Shown in pieces: positions 34,435-46,218 of a stretch of 64,000 nucleotides of DNA. The stretch's first letter is position 1. The number at the start of each line of letters is the position of its first letter. Origin of the DNA: Margaritispora aquatica (Eukaryota; Ascomycota; Leotiomycetes; Helotiales; Discinellaceae); assembly GCA_007644065.1 (NCBI GenBank), contig VJWN01000013.1, positions 1,116,001 through 1,180,000 on the forward strand. Direction: 5' to 3'. A model generated the notes under the pieces. It was not told where the DNA came from. It did no database searches and saw only the letters and a program-made list of their open reading frames with translations. The position numbers and the translations under genes were made by a program.

Positions 34435-35961
34435 ATGGCAGAAAACGTTTCTTCAAACGTTGTAGCCAAGTGCTTGACTGGAGAAAGCAAAAACAGCTCA
34501 AGCATGTAAGGCTCCGGATGACTGTAATTACTGCTTCGACTGGTGGAGTACTAACCTTTCCGGCTTCGACAGTTTGCGAAGAGTCGCAAGAAAGTTTACA
34601 TCCTCGTCAACGACGGCAACCAATGTCGATGAATCAGAAGCTGCGAATCAAGGGGACCTACAACCAACGTCAGGAGAGCACTCAGAAGATCAACAACATC
34701 CTTCGTCTAAAATCTCTGAGCCTGGCCCTGCCGCAGGGGATGATTCAATGTCGCATGTTACCGACGACAAGCTGAGGCGCTACGAAGCAGAGCGCGATAA
34801 ACTCCAAGCGCAGGTTCAAGAACTCCAGAAAGAACTTCGAGATAATCAGGATTTTGTCTTTGCTCTTCAACATGGTCGAGAACAGATCACTGAGACTGAA
34901 GCAGCAGCAGAGTACAAGTTTCTCTATCAAAGTATTCAAGATTGGGTAGAAACACAGCTGGGACAGTCTGTAGAGAAGAAGCTCAAGTCCAACAATAACA
35001 TGAAAGAAAGCCAAGTTCGACAAGCAAATAATTTTGTTCGTCACGTTCCACGCTCCGGAGTTTACGCCAGCCAAGTTCCCGGGACAGATGAGTTCATTAT
35101 CATTTCAGTGATAATGCGGATCATATGCGAGGAAATTTTTGATAGAGAATTTTGCTGTTGGGTTGAAGGAAGGCAAGCGGACTGGGTGCGCAATATTCAG
35201 GAGAGCATGACAAGACTAGAGCCTCCAAGAGGTTCGTCCAACCCCTATATCCTAATTCCGTTACGTATTGCCTTATGGCCAGGGGTAAACCATCAACAGA
35301 TATATTTGCCATTCGCTCCTGGAGAAGCGAGACCTTAACTGCAATAGCCAGTATGCCAGGCTTCACAGTTACGAGAGACCGAAAACGTGTAGGTCTTGTT
35401 TCAGAGCTCATCAGCGTGCTGTCAATTTTTTCAACTCAACGACAAATGAAATCCCCTGAATTTATCTCATCTATCGAACGAGCAATCGTTGCACCAGCTC
35501 TTCAGCTGGCCGACAAGCTCCATTTATCAGTGGATAAGTACAGCTTTGAGTGGTCACGTTTGCGTAAAACGTCTGGCAAGAAATTCACCAAAATTCCGTC
35601 AACATGCAGTGAGTTTGAATGTAAGGACGTACAGAAATCCGGGAAGGTTTTGACGGCGGCATCGATGTCAAAAATGGGAGATATCATCTACCTACTGGAT
35701 GTGGCACCGGCTCTCGTCTTGGAGCGAGCAAAACCGGATGGATTTGCGGAACCCAAGATAATAATGAAACCGAAGATATTGGTATCAGCTATCCAGGAGG
35801 GGGAAATCACCTTGATTCCTGCTAAAATAGAGGAGGGGAAGCACGCGACACTCGTCAATTGGATGCTCGACTCACTGCAAGAAACGAGTCCAGAGACGCC
35901 AGCCGAGAGGCGCAGGCCTTGGTCCTCCTTGTTTGGATTTTGGAACATCTCTTCACAATAG
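34435..35961 (+). CDS. Coiled-coil protein, unknown function
   Basis: Three exons (34435-34505, 34573-35231, 35300-35961) give 463 residues. The first intron (67 bp) has a perfect TACTAAC branch and joins a short N-terminal exon (MAENVSSNVV) to LRRVARKF. The second (68 bp, GTTCGT donor) joins EPPR to DIFAIRSWR. Residues about 85-125 form a heptad-like helix (DDKLRRYEAERDKLQAQVQE) then a conserved-looking globular part with YQSIQDWVETQLGQ and ICEEIFDREF. No enzyme motif or membrane segment is seen. Fungal proteins of this style are uncharacterised. It is divergent from the Hsp70-like ATPase and faces the RBR ligase. Confidence 0.75.
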
Positions 35962-36065
35962 CTTAGTTACGCTGCAGCAGATTCTCGGCAATATACATTT
36001 ATTTCTAAGATTTATGAAATCTTCTCACATGCCTTATGTAGTATGAAATTTCCCCACTTCGAATA

Positions 36066-37800
36066 TCAACAGTCTCGAAGATTCTTGGTATGGAACTTGC
36101 AGCTATTTTTGTGGCCCGAGTTATCAGTCCGCAGGATATTATGATACTCATTCAAACACTCCCAGCAAAATTCGAATCCGCACTTGATACCTTTGCGCAG
36201 AATGTTAGCCAGTAGACTAAAAATTTCGAGCGCTTCCCCAATTGAAACTGCGTCCGCACTTTGTGCCTGTGGCTGTCAGGCTCTTCATCTTGAAATTAAG
36301 TAGAAAATGCCCCAAACAAATGTTTAGGAGGAGTAAGAATGGAACTAAGGAACATTGAACTTACATTTCATGTGGTCACATCCCCCGTTCTTCTCGATAG
36401 GTCGACGACATCCAGGACAAGGTTTTGTTTGTGCCTGAACTGTTTGAAATGACATTTGTTCCTCCGCTTGTCTTCGTCTTATAGCTGCTTTCTCCTGAGC
36501 TTTCTCCTGCTCCTTCATCATCCTGGCCTGAGCTTCTTGCTCTGCCCTTGCCTTTAGGAGCTGTTCTTCATGCCTCTGCCTCTGCCTTTGTTCTTCGGCA
36601 TGTTTTTCCCGGTCCAGTCTTTTTCTAGCCCACAGCGCCTCCCGTTCCTTTTGCTGTTTACTTTCTGCATATGCCTCTTCCTCTCGTTCAATTGCACTCT
36701 TGAACCCATCCGGGTCTCGGAGCATCTCATCATATTCATCGCACGTAAGTCGTTCATGCCAGGGGACGGAGTGCTTAAAGCAGGATCGAAACTGGCAATT
36801 CATACATCGAACGATAGGTTCTTCATCTCCACTTGCGTGAAGCTGACCAAATTTACATTTCTGACACCAGACAAAATTTTCATCGGCACCTACCGCACTT
36901 CGAAAAGAGAGTGTTTCATATCTAAAACATAATTAGCTTCGAGGCCCACCACATTAAGAAGAGAAAGCAGTACCGAGCGAATGTATGAGGGTCTGCGAGG
37001 CGCCGAATGTCGTCAAATATGAGCACGATGCCGCATTCGGGACACTTGACTTGGTTCCATATCTTAGTATCAATGTCGGCTCTGATAGAAGTCTGTAGAC
37101 ACTCAGTGCATACAGAAGGAGTATGTCCACAATTATCAGAGATCAAAGAAGGCGGAATTCGGGTGGACGTGAAGTCCTCTAAACAAACAATGCAGCTGTC
37201 CGAAACTGATAAATCGTGTTCCTGATGAACTGGTGCTAGTGGTTGGATTTCAACTATACTGTTGGGCCTAGAGGAGGATGCGCTAGGTGTGGTTGACCAA
37301 GAAGGAAATCTGTTGAAAAATAAGTTGTCGGGCATGGAGATGGAAACTTTTGTAGAACACACATACTGCAAGTTCGCTCGAGAGTCTGTTGATGGCCCAG
37401 CCTCGTTGTCTGCTTCTTTACTGACCGATATCTCACGTAGCACTTTGCCCAAGCTTTCGGATAATTCAACAAAGGAATATAATCCGTCTCTTTCGCGGTT
37501 TTCAGGATATAGAGCATTGAATTTTTGGTGATCGGCTGGTATGGAGTCTTTGAATTGTATACCACTTCCGTATTGTGGTCCAAAAACCGGTAAGACTCCA
37601 CCTCCATAGATTGAGGGTAACTTGATGTGATTTTCCATCGACGGACGACTTGGACGTTTCCCCACGGCCTTCACGCTGCTCGAAGGCAATACACCAAGGC
37701 TGGCGCTGGAACTGGAACTCCCATATCTAGACCACTCCTGATATTGAGCTGGGGGCCCCCCTGGGATTCGAGAGGTGACTTTCGAGGTCGGGAAAGCCAT
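36066..37800 (-). CDS. RBR-type E3 ubiquitin ligase
   Basis: Three minus-strand exons (37800-36974, 36921-36365, 36190-36066) give 502 residues. RING1 starts at Cys203 (CIVCLEDF, then [12 protein letters not shown] and CPECG to about 256). An IBR follows with [10 protein letters not shown] and [13 protein letters not shown] charged, predicted helical insert of about 90 residues rich in Glu, Arg, Gln and Lys separates the IBR from RING2. RING2 is [19 protein letters not shown] at 444-462 and continues [10 protein letters not shown] in the last exon. By analogy with parkin the catalytic Cys is Cys457 in GGCDHM. RBR ligases take ubiquitin from the E2 onto that Cys, then pass it to the substrate. 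The last intron is 174 bp, long for this window. The N-terminal 200 residues are Ser/Pro-rich. Confidence 0.9.
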
Positions 37801-39949
37801 TGCAATTCACCAGCTATCTTATGGCCAGCGTCTGCATGGGGGTATCATAGTGTTACTATACTTTGCGATTTTGGCTAGCAATGTGCTGGGCGGCTACAAG
37901 CAGCATGCGGGGTTCACTCGATCTGCCGACACCAAACTATCAGCCATGTCTAACGGTTGTAACAAATGCTAATGCGAGTTTCATACCTTTGGAGAAGCAC
38001 TTTCAAATGTCTGTCTGCTCAGCACATATCACTTTGAGCAAGGCTGTCGATAGAGGGAAGGTCGATTCCGGGCTCAACTACAGTGACCATCATCTGCCTG
38101 GAAAGCCAGACGCCTCCGGGCGTCGTGAGGCAGACTTACGGAGATAGGCGCAACGAAGACCACCATAAAGTAAGACCTCGACTAACTATATTGGGGTTAG
38201 TGCTTCCTAGAGAGTGGCTGAACACAAACATGAAGGTAGTGTAGAAAGAGGGCATTGCAATCGAAGCTCACTGGATGTAGTAAATACTAGGTGAAATTCA
38301 AAATTCACTTACAGACTTCCTAAAGCAGGGGCTATAACCGAGTGTAAGTTTTAAGCTATGATGGTACTAGCGCACGGGAAATGTGGGGCCAAACATAATG
38401 TATTGAGTTTTCGGACTGACACTAATTTCGATTTGTACTATATCTTCTTGGCTAAGAAAATATACACTGTTTCTAGAATTACAATCACCAACACAGAGTA
38501 TTTATCACTGACAAATTTGTGATGGCTCCTCTTTGGTAGTTGTGATCCCGGCCTAACATACTTTGAATCATTTCTTTGTACTTACCAATTTGTAGCTAAT
38601 ATAACCCTCGGTTCACCACATATCTGCGATTGCTGTGATAGCATTTAAAATCACACAAAGTTACTCGGTCGCCAACCTGTTATTTTGCTGACCTCATATT
38701 CGTGAAATACTGTCACTTGTGCACAAACTTCGTAACAACGCAGCGCTGCTTGTCATATGTACCCCTCGCCGCGGAGGATTTGATCTTCACATTAACGCAC
38801 ACCACGGGTATGAAATAACGCGTAGTCCTGCTCGAGCTGCTGAGAAGTTTATTTTTCAACATTAACCCAACACCTATCGCCGTTGTCTCGACGGCGATTT
38901 TGATATCTACTAGTAATAGTTGTAGAAGATGAAGTTCTCGATCTATCCATTCCCAGGCTCTGACTATTCTTAAAGTGGTTTTGCTTTTTACTGCTAATCT
39001 ACATCGATAGTCTCAAAAATTTTCGAAATAAGTTTGTCCCATCCATGTTCAAAGCATTAACATCAGATCAAACCCGCGCTCCCATGCCGATTCATATTCG
39101 CTCTCTGTTAAGTTCTATTTTTAGACCAAGAGAGAATAATTCCAACAAACAAATATCAGGTTTCAAGTTTTGAAGTCCAACAAACCAAACCAAACATATG
39201 CATCCAATCCCTCGCTCCATCAACCGTGCCGATACCACGCATTCTCTCCTTCGCTCCTCCCTTCTCACATGACCGTACCCAAATGACCACTCCCTCTCTC
39301 TCCCATCTATCCCCCACCTGAAATCCCCACAGCCAGACAATCGTCACGGGGGTACGTAAACATCACCCCTACCTCCTCGCTTAACACCAACCAAGGGGAC
39401 CAAAGTGGACGTACCCACCTCTTCAACCGCCCACAACCAATCAACACGCAAGCGGGGGCCGAAGATCCATCTGAACTCGTACGTATGCCGTTGTTTCAAG
39501 CTTTTGGCGTCCTCTCTTCCTGGCACCTCGCCCACACGACTACTCTATCTCCGATCTCGAATGTGTCTCTCGTCATCAGTTGAATGGCTGAGAGGGAGAG
39601 GATGAGTATGGAAAGTGGCGCAGGATGGCCGCGAATAGATGAGGTTTTTTTTCTTCTGCTTTCTCCCTTTGGGAATCGTCGTCGCTGTTGGCGTTGATGG
39701 TGGAGGAGAATTATGAAGCTTGTTCCACATAAGGCGTAATGGAGTATAGGAGAGTAGATGGTATATATGATGAAGGTTTGCTGGTTGGTCTTGGTGCTTC
39801 ATCTCATTTCGATATCATCTCATTTCAATATCTTTCATTTCCGTACACTACTTGTTTCTTCAGTCATCTTTTCAATTTCAATTTCATATTCGACGATACT
39901 CCAATCACCACTTTTCTTGAACCAATAGCAGCACACCCACCTCAGCAAA
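37801..39949. other. Intergenic region
   Basis: 2.1 kb without a supported gene. A TATATAT element at 39,762-39,768, about 180 bp before the peptidase ATG, may be its TATA box. Open frames here are short and on both strands, in pyrimidine-rich DNA. Confidence 0.5.
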
Positions 39950-41095
39950 ATGCACATCTCAACCACAACCCTCCTCTCCACTCTCCTCCTCCTCACAACA
40001 TCTACACTCGCCTTACCATCCTCCTCCTCCCCATCTCTCGCACGTCGTCTCGCCCGCCGCTCCTCCCGTCTCTCTCCAGGCACGACATTCAAATCCAAAG
40101 ACAGCACCAACACATCGACCAAATACTCTGCAACAGCAAACACCTCCTCCTCGATACAATACTCCGAGAACTGGTCCGGAGCAGCCATCACCTCCCCACC
40201 CTCAGGCGAGACCTTCAACGCCGTGTCCGGCAAGATCACCATCCCGACACCAAGTGTTCCTTCGGGTGTCGAAGCCACGGATGGCTCGTACTCAGCTTCC
40301 GCATGGGTCGGCATCGATGGCAATACGTACAGCACGGCCATTTTGCAGACTGGTGTGGATTTTACCGTAAGCACAGCTGGGGAGGTGAGCTATAGTGCGT
40401 GGTATGAGTGGTATCCCGACTATGCGTATGACTTCCAACTTACTATTTCGGCTGGCGATGTATGTTTTCTCCCCACTTTGTCCCACTTACAGGTCGGTGG
40501 ACTTGGCTAACAAGAACAGGTAATTTATATGTCCGTCAACGCAACTACTTCCACATCTGGCACCGCCACGATCGAGAACCTCACGACTGGAAAGAGTGTC
40601 TCCAAAGCCATAACATCGACGTATGCCCTGGGCGGCGAGAATGCAGAGTGGATTGTCGAGGACTTCGAGTCCGGCTCTGAGCTCGTGGCTTTCGCTAACT
40701 TCGGGAACGTCACATTCACAGAGTGCGTGGCTGCAACTTCCGAGTCCAGCGAGGGCGTGAGCAGTGCGACGATTATGGACATTGAGAATACAAGCAACCA
40801 GGTGCTGACGGATGTGACACTCATAAGCGACTCGAGCTTTGAGGTAGCATATACAGCTGCAACAACCACATCAGGGAGTGGAAGTGGGACAGGTACGAGC
40901 TCGGGAAGCACAGCAAGCAGCTCGAGTGGCTCCGGTAGAGGAGGAAATGGTGGTGGGTCGGGAGGAAAGGGAGGCGGTTTTGGAAACGGAAACGGACATG
41001 CAGATTCGGTGAGCAGCGGTGCTGCTCCAAATGGATTTGGGTTCAAGAGGTGGGTGAGCAGATGGGGGAGACAGTCGACTAGTGGTGGTTTATGA
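39950..41095 (+). CDS. Secreted G1 (eqolisin) glutamic peptidase
   Basis: Two exons (39950-40459, 40520-41095; intron 60 bp, GTATGT donor) give 361 residues. A signal peptide (LLSTLLLLTTSTLALP) is followed by a basic propeptide (ARRLARRSSR), typical of acid-activated zymogens. The mature domain starts near YSENWSGAAI. The catalytic pair is visible: Gln133 in ILQTGVDF, just after WVGIDG, and Glu213 in AEWIVEDF. These enzymes cut proteins outside the cell at acid pH. Unlike short family members, this one has a C-terminal Ser/Gly-rich tail of about 85 residues (GGNGGGSGGKGGG) after the fold. A minus-strand open frame across the second exon is an antisense shadow. Confidence 0.92.
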
Positions 41096-41769
41096 ATCAC
41101 GGTCGTCTGCCTATGGCTGCTTCGAGGTATCATGGAAGTTGGGTAACAGTACCATGTGGTTTTTTGTATATAGAATGCGCTTGCTGTGCATGAGCCTTGA
41201 TTGAATGAATTATGATCTTTCAACCATCTGCAGCCAATGTGTGACTTCACCCAACCACTCATGTTGTTCGGAAAACCATATTTGCGATTGGGAGCCTCAT
41301 GTGCTTGTGATGATTGCAGTGGTGTACTTTTGTTTTCGGGAGGGAAACTAGTGGCAATGCAGTCGTGTAAATTACATTAGCTTGCCCTACAAACTTTCAT
41401 AGGCTAAGCGTCTCTGTCCCAGCATTTCTGATGCACATCGCCAGATTCCTTCCAAATACCACTCCTAGATTGTGTTTGGCACTGCCATCCACCCCTCACT
41501 TGCTCGCCAAGTATTTTCCTACGTACAACCCGAAAACAAAAACAGGACCTGCAATCAGAGAGACCTTCTGCAGCTGGGATTGTATATCGTACATATAGGT
41601 ATGGCCGATGCAAATTCTTTCCTTGGTGCTACGGAGGTCACCGCCCTTTTCAAAAGCCTGTAACATACAAAGCCAATTAGCAAGGGTGTATAGCCAATCG
41701 AAGATTTCAGGTCTTCCCGGGAGAACCCTTTATATTCCGTAGGTTGGAATCTTGACAACAGTTGAAAAG
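41096..41769. other. Intergenic region between converging genes
   Basis: 3' flanks of the peptidase (plus) and the bZIP gene (minus). No gene or repeat seen. Confidence 0.5.
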
Positions 41770-42817
41770 TCAAGCTTCCAGTAATCCAAGGGCTGCAAAA
41801 TTCATAGGCATTTCTCCTCTTCTCTGTCTCCAGCGATTCGTTGCCAACATGAGATCGTCACAGCCAACCAAAATCCAGCTCCACTTCTTTAGGAAATACG
41901 GAGTGAACTCCCATCCATCAGGATCCCAAGGAGATCCCCAAATGATGAGCCCACTCCTCGTTTCTACTCTGTTGAAGAAACCGCAAAGATCTTCACACAG
42001 ATCATAGTCGTCATATGTATCTTCTGCGAGGATGAGATTGTCTCGCATCCTTGGTATTGGCAGTAGGTCAATCCAAGGGTGGTGTGGAATATGGCATTGA
42101 ATTGGTGTTGGCCGTAGAGATGGAGGGAGTTCCATGATCGGTCGGTGTCCAGCTATATATTTCTCCAAACTCGATCCAGGAGCGAATGGAGAGAGTGAGT
42201 CTTCTTCCAGGGCTGATTCCACACCAAGCCCCAGAATCCCAGCAATCTCTATGACGGCTCGGAATATGTTGAATTTAATCAAAACTAGCACATGATCTGA
42301 TGAAGGAGAACCAGCAGTGTAGTTTCTGGTGACCCATTTCTGGAATTGTCTGAGCATCATATCTGGTTTTCCAGTCTCACTTTTCATGATGACAGCTACT
42401 TGAGCCAATTTGGAGATTTGCGGATTGGTGCATGAGATTGCAGAACAGAATAGTTGCCAAGGACCCATGTCTTGCGTAACGGGAATGGCTTGTTTTCTGA
42501 TGCTTTCATGTGGCTTTCGGGGCGTTTTCTTGCACATACTGCCTGCATTGCTATGAGCATAGCTGATTTCCTGCCGTGCCTGTGCTTCCTTTCGTTTTCC
42601 TTGAGTACCAAGCACGTTAGTTGGTGAAATACAGCTTGCCGAGACACTTACTATGTTCACGCTGGTTGATTCGATTCTGTCTCTTTTTCCGTTCCAGTCG
42701 ATCGGATTTGCCAGTCCAATCATCCTCCGGACCTCTAGCATTTATTTGTTGCGGCATATGATCAAGCACAATGTGAGTAGGTAACCCCTCTTCATGTTCT
42801 CCAATACGTGGAATCAT
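41770..42817 (-). CDS. bZIP transcription factor with DUF3425 domain
   Basis: Two minus-strand exons (42817-42652, 42599-41770; intron 52 bp with CTAAC branch) give 331 residues. The splice falls inside the basic region: KKRQNRINQREH joins RKRKEAQARQ, recreating a bZIP basic motif (NRINQREHRKR) at about 48-58. The leucine zipper is short. The C-terminal part has the pattern of DUF3425: PWIDLLPIPRMRDNLI, the Asp-rich stretch after it, then LIIWGSPWDPDGWE and FLKKWSWILVGCDDLM. Such proteins are fungal nuclear regulators, often near secondary metabolism or redox genes. It is divergent from the SDR at 43,422, so it may control it; that is inference. Confidence 0.88.
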
Positions 42818-43421
42818 TGCTGATTTCAGCAGAGCTCGGGATAATGGGAGAAACTGAAAGATGTAAAGTCAGAAGAAGCCAGCATAACACAATTCAATTT
42901 GCCAGTTTAATGACGCAACAAACGCAAGATATCTGCAGTTGGATGACAGTCAAATGGGAAAGATATTGATGTTGTCGATACTGCCTGAGTGTCGTGCATT
43001 TTATCCTTGGCGGATGGAGAATAGTTCGCTTTCGGTTAGCCTCATGCAATGGGATGACAAGACTAACTGCTTCTAGAACTATAGCCGATCAATTCGGGGT
43101 TAAATTGTGGATCGGATATAGCAACAACAAACACACCTGAAATGCTGTGCCTCAAACCATACTCCGATGCAATATCAATATGCAAGTCGATGACCCGAGA
43201 AATAATACCTCTTCAGAGCCTTGCTCTCGCCGAACGATGCGCGGCTTTAAGAAGAGGATAGCTGAGCATTAAAATGTATATATATGAACAGATTCCTCCA
43301 GACTGAAAGTGACATTCATCAGCAGCATCTTCTTATCAACAAACAGCAGCAACTCCATCCTCGAGCAGCACTCTTATCACAACCATCAATACCTTAAGAA
43401 ACTCATACAACCTTTCAAATC
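42818..43421. promoter_or_regulatory. Divergent promoter region of bZIP and SDR genes
   Basis: 604 bp. A TATATATAT element at 43,277-43,285 lies about 140 bp before the SDR ATG and is a good TATA candidate. The transcript leader after it is rich in CA. Confidence 0.5.
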
Positions 43422-44417
43422 ATGTCCAAGTACGCTGCAATTCATGCCAACCCACAGGGTCCAGGAGATGCTCGTCCGACAGCTCTCCAAATTCTTGAAG
43501 ATGAGAACATTGGCACCAAGCTCCAAGACAAGGTCATTTTCATCACTGGATGCTCATCTGGTGTTGGAACTGCGACAGCAAAAGCTTTCTTCACCACAGG
43601 CGCAACGCTGTACCTCACAGCACGGAACCTTACCAAGGCAAAAGAAGCTCTTGGGGATATGGTTTCGTCTCCCAAGGTTCACCTCTTGGAATTGGACCTC
43701 GAATCACTCGCCAGTGTACGAGCCTGCGCTAAGGAGTTTCTCTCCAAATCATCTCAACTCAACATTTTCATCCCTAACGCCGGTGTGATGGCTTGCCCAG
43801 AGGGCCGAACAGCAGATGGCTTCGAGACTCAATTCGGAACCAACCATCTCGCTCACTTCCTTCTTTTCAACCTCCTCAGGCCAACTCTGTTGGCGTCCTC
43901 CACCCCAGAATTCAACTCTCGCGTGGTCATCCTTGCTTCTCTGGGACATCGTATGGCTCAGCCAAATTTCGAGAATCTCAATCAAGAGGGATGCTACAAC
44001 AAATGGGTCGGTTATGGATACAGCAAGACCGCCAACATCTGGACCGCCAACGAGATCGAACGCCGTTACGGCAGCAAGGGACTACACGCATGGTCTGTTC
44101 AGCCAGGTGGTGTCGTCAGCAACCTCATTCAGCATATCTCTGAGGAAGAGAGTGTAGCTTTTGCACAAGACGAACAACTAATGAAGATGTACAAGAACCC
44201 TGACCAAGGCGCTTCCACTAGTGTTTGGGGTGCCATTGCAGCCGAGTTGGAGGGCAAGGGAGGGAAGTACCTCGAGGACTGTGCTATTGCGGGTCCTTCT
44301 GCTCCGGATGTCACAACTTTTGGCCCTGGCTATGGTACTTGGGCTTATGATGAGACGAAGGAGAAGATTCTGTGGAAGAAGAGCTTGGAGTTGGTTGGCT
44401 TGGAGGATGATCTGTGA
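43422..44417 (+). CDS. Short-chain dehydrogenase/reductase
   Basis: An intronless frame of 331 residues. The Rossmann cofactor motif TGCSSGVG is at 42-49, PNAG at 118-121, catalytic Ser near 173 (VVILAS) and YxxxK at Tyr198-Lys202 (YGYSK). PGGVVSNL follows, as in the retinol dehydrogenase / WW-oxidoreductase-like group, usually NADP(H)-dependent. The substrate cannot be told from sequence. There is no signal peptide, so it is cytosolic or peripheral. An upstream 40-residue extension before the Rossmann fold is common in fungal members. It sits head to head with the bZIP gene. Confidence 0.92.
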   Translation: MSKYAAIHANPQGPGDARPTALQILEDENIGTKLQDKVIFITGCSSGVGTATAKAFFTTGATLYLTARNLTKAKEALGDMVSSPKVHLLELDLESLASVRACAKEFLSKSSQLNIFIPNAGVMACPEGRTADGFETQFGTNHLAHFLLFNLLRPTLLASSTPEFNSRVVILASLGHRMAQPNFENLNQEGCYNKWVGYGYSKTANIWTANEIERRYGSKGLHAWSVQPGGVVSNLIQHISEEESVAFAQDEQLMKMYKNPDQGASTSVWGAIAAELEGKGGKYLEDCAIAGPSAPDVTTFGPGYGTWAYDETKEKILWKKSLELVGLEDDL

Positions 44418-45185
44418 ATGTGAAAAGGCTGTATTAATGAGAAATAATTCCCTTTGTGGGAGAGTGTTTTGACTAGGTATTCTGAGTAGCTACCAATGGA
44501 ATTTTCAGATAAGAGCAAAGAGCTTTTTTGAGGCTGTGAGCTGTTTCATCGACTGAATACCTTATTGCGCGCTGGGATTTCGGCTCTGTTTCTCGGGAGT
44601 TTGTTCGGCAATCGGCAGTCCGGGACGGGACGATCTTCAACTTTTGTGCTTGAAAAAAAGAGGATACTAAATATGACGTAGTTTCAAACTTCCATTGTCA
44701 ACCTCCACTTCTCAGACTTCTTTCCATAGAAGTTTAGTCTATGGCAATCTCTCAATTATCGATTGCAGTAATTGTAAAGTTTCTTTGAATTCCAATAGAA
44801 AAGATCGAGAACGGAACTTCTTCTGCAGGATGCACAGTCAGCAAGGAATTCAAGCTTCTCCCATACCAATAGCCATGACGTATTGCTGGTAGCTACCCTT
44901 GCTGCCCTGTCCTCTTACCGAGTTTACCGACACTAACAGCGGCATCTTTCTTATCAAGGAACCAACGGCACGACCTCAACACAACAAACATTTAATAGTC
45001 AAATTGTCCCCTTGGTTCCTTTCTTTTTTCTTCGTGACTCTCCTCGTGCCCATTTTGCTCAATTAGTTTCAATTGCCTCCTTGTTGCCATTCCTACGATC
45101 CTCCCAAACCATTTACAAGCATCACGATAAGAGCTTCGACACTAAGACCTAACTAATAGAGGGGACAAGCAATTGACTCGCGACA
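44418..45185. other. Intergenic region
   Basis: No gene seen. The last 180 bp before the carrier ATG are pyrimidine-rich, as in many fungal promoters. Confidence 0.5.
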
Positions 45186-46218
45186 ATGAACTCAGCTTTA
45201 GAAAAGACGATGCCAAAACCTCCGAGAATTGAGCTGTACAGCGGAAAATACTTTGTGGCATGTGGTCTTGGAGGAGTAATTGGTATGCAACAACCTGTTC
45301 CCCTCATATGATCAATACTAACAATCCCTAGCTTGCGGACCAACGCACACAGCAGTAACACCTCTTGATCTTGTGAAATGCCGACGACAAGTCGACTCCA
45401 ATCTGTACAAATCAAATCTGCAAGCCTGGTCGAAGATCTACAGAGCCGAAGGTCTGCGAGGGGTGTTCTTTGGCTGGTCGCCTACCTTCGTGGGATACTG
45501 CTTCCAGGGAGGTGGAAAATATGGATTCTACGAGGTGTTCAAATATACATATGGCGAGAAGCTATTCCCAGGCGCGAATAAGACGGCGATTTTCCTAGGA
45601 GCGAGTGCTAGTGCGGAATTCTTGGCGGACTTGGCTTTGTGCCCCTTCGAAGCCATCAAAGTGAGGATGCAGACCACATTACCACCATTCGCACACTCGC
45701 TTCGGGAAGGCATGAGCAAAGTCATTAAGGAGGAAGGATATGGCGGGTAAGTGGTGCAATACACTCTATTCTCGGATCAGCAGCTAACACAGTCAATTAG
45801 ACTCTACAAAGGTCTTTACCCTCTATGGGGTCGCCAGATCCCTTACACCATGGTGAAATTCGCGACCTTCGAAACCACCGTCGACGCCATCTACAAATAC
45901 CTCGGCAAGCCTAAGTCATCATACAATGGGCTGCAACAAACTGGTGTGTCATTCCTGGGTGGTTACATCGCTGGTATCGGGTGTGCCGTGATCTCGCACC
46001 CCGCAGATGTTATGGTCTCGAAGTTGAACTCAGACCGGAAAGCAGGAGAGGGAGCTGGCCAGGCCATGAGCAGGATTTATGGCAATATTGGGCTCAAGGG
46101 ACTGTGGAATGGGCTGCCGGTTAGGATTTTGATGATCGGTACATTGACGGCGTTTCAGTGGTTGATTTATGATTCGTTCAAGGTGGGCATGGGATTCCCT
46201 ACTACGGGTGGGCATTAG
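45186..46218 (+). CDS. Mitochondrial phosphate carrier (PIC2/MIR1 type)
   Basis: Three exons (45186-45282, 45332-45746, 45801-46218) give 309 residues. Introns are 49 and 54 bp, GT..AG. The three carrier signatures are [10 protein letters not shown] (from 43), [10 protein letters not shown] and [10 protein letters not shown], each after a membrane helix, and [17 protein letters not shown] surroundings ([10 protein letters not shown]) are those of phosphate carriers. It should sit in the inner mitochondrial membrane with six helices and import phosphate, or phosphate and copper if PIC2-like. Length is normal. The start gives a short N-terminus without a long presequence, usual for this family. 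Confidence 0.92.

Noticed and set aside
40525..41262. Minus-strand frame of 245 codons opposite the G1 peptidase
   Set aside because: Pro/Phe-rich antisense of the Ser/Gly-rich tail; the plus strand encodes catalytic motifs.
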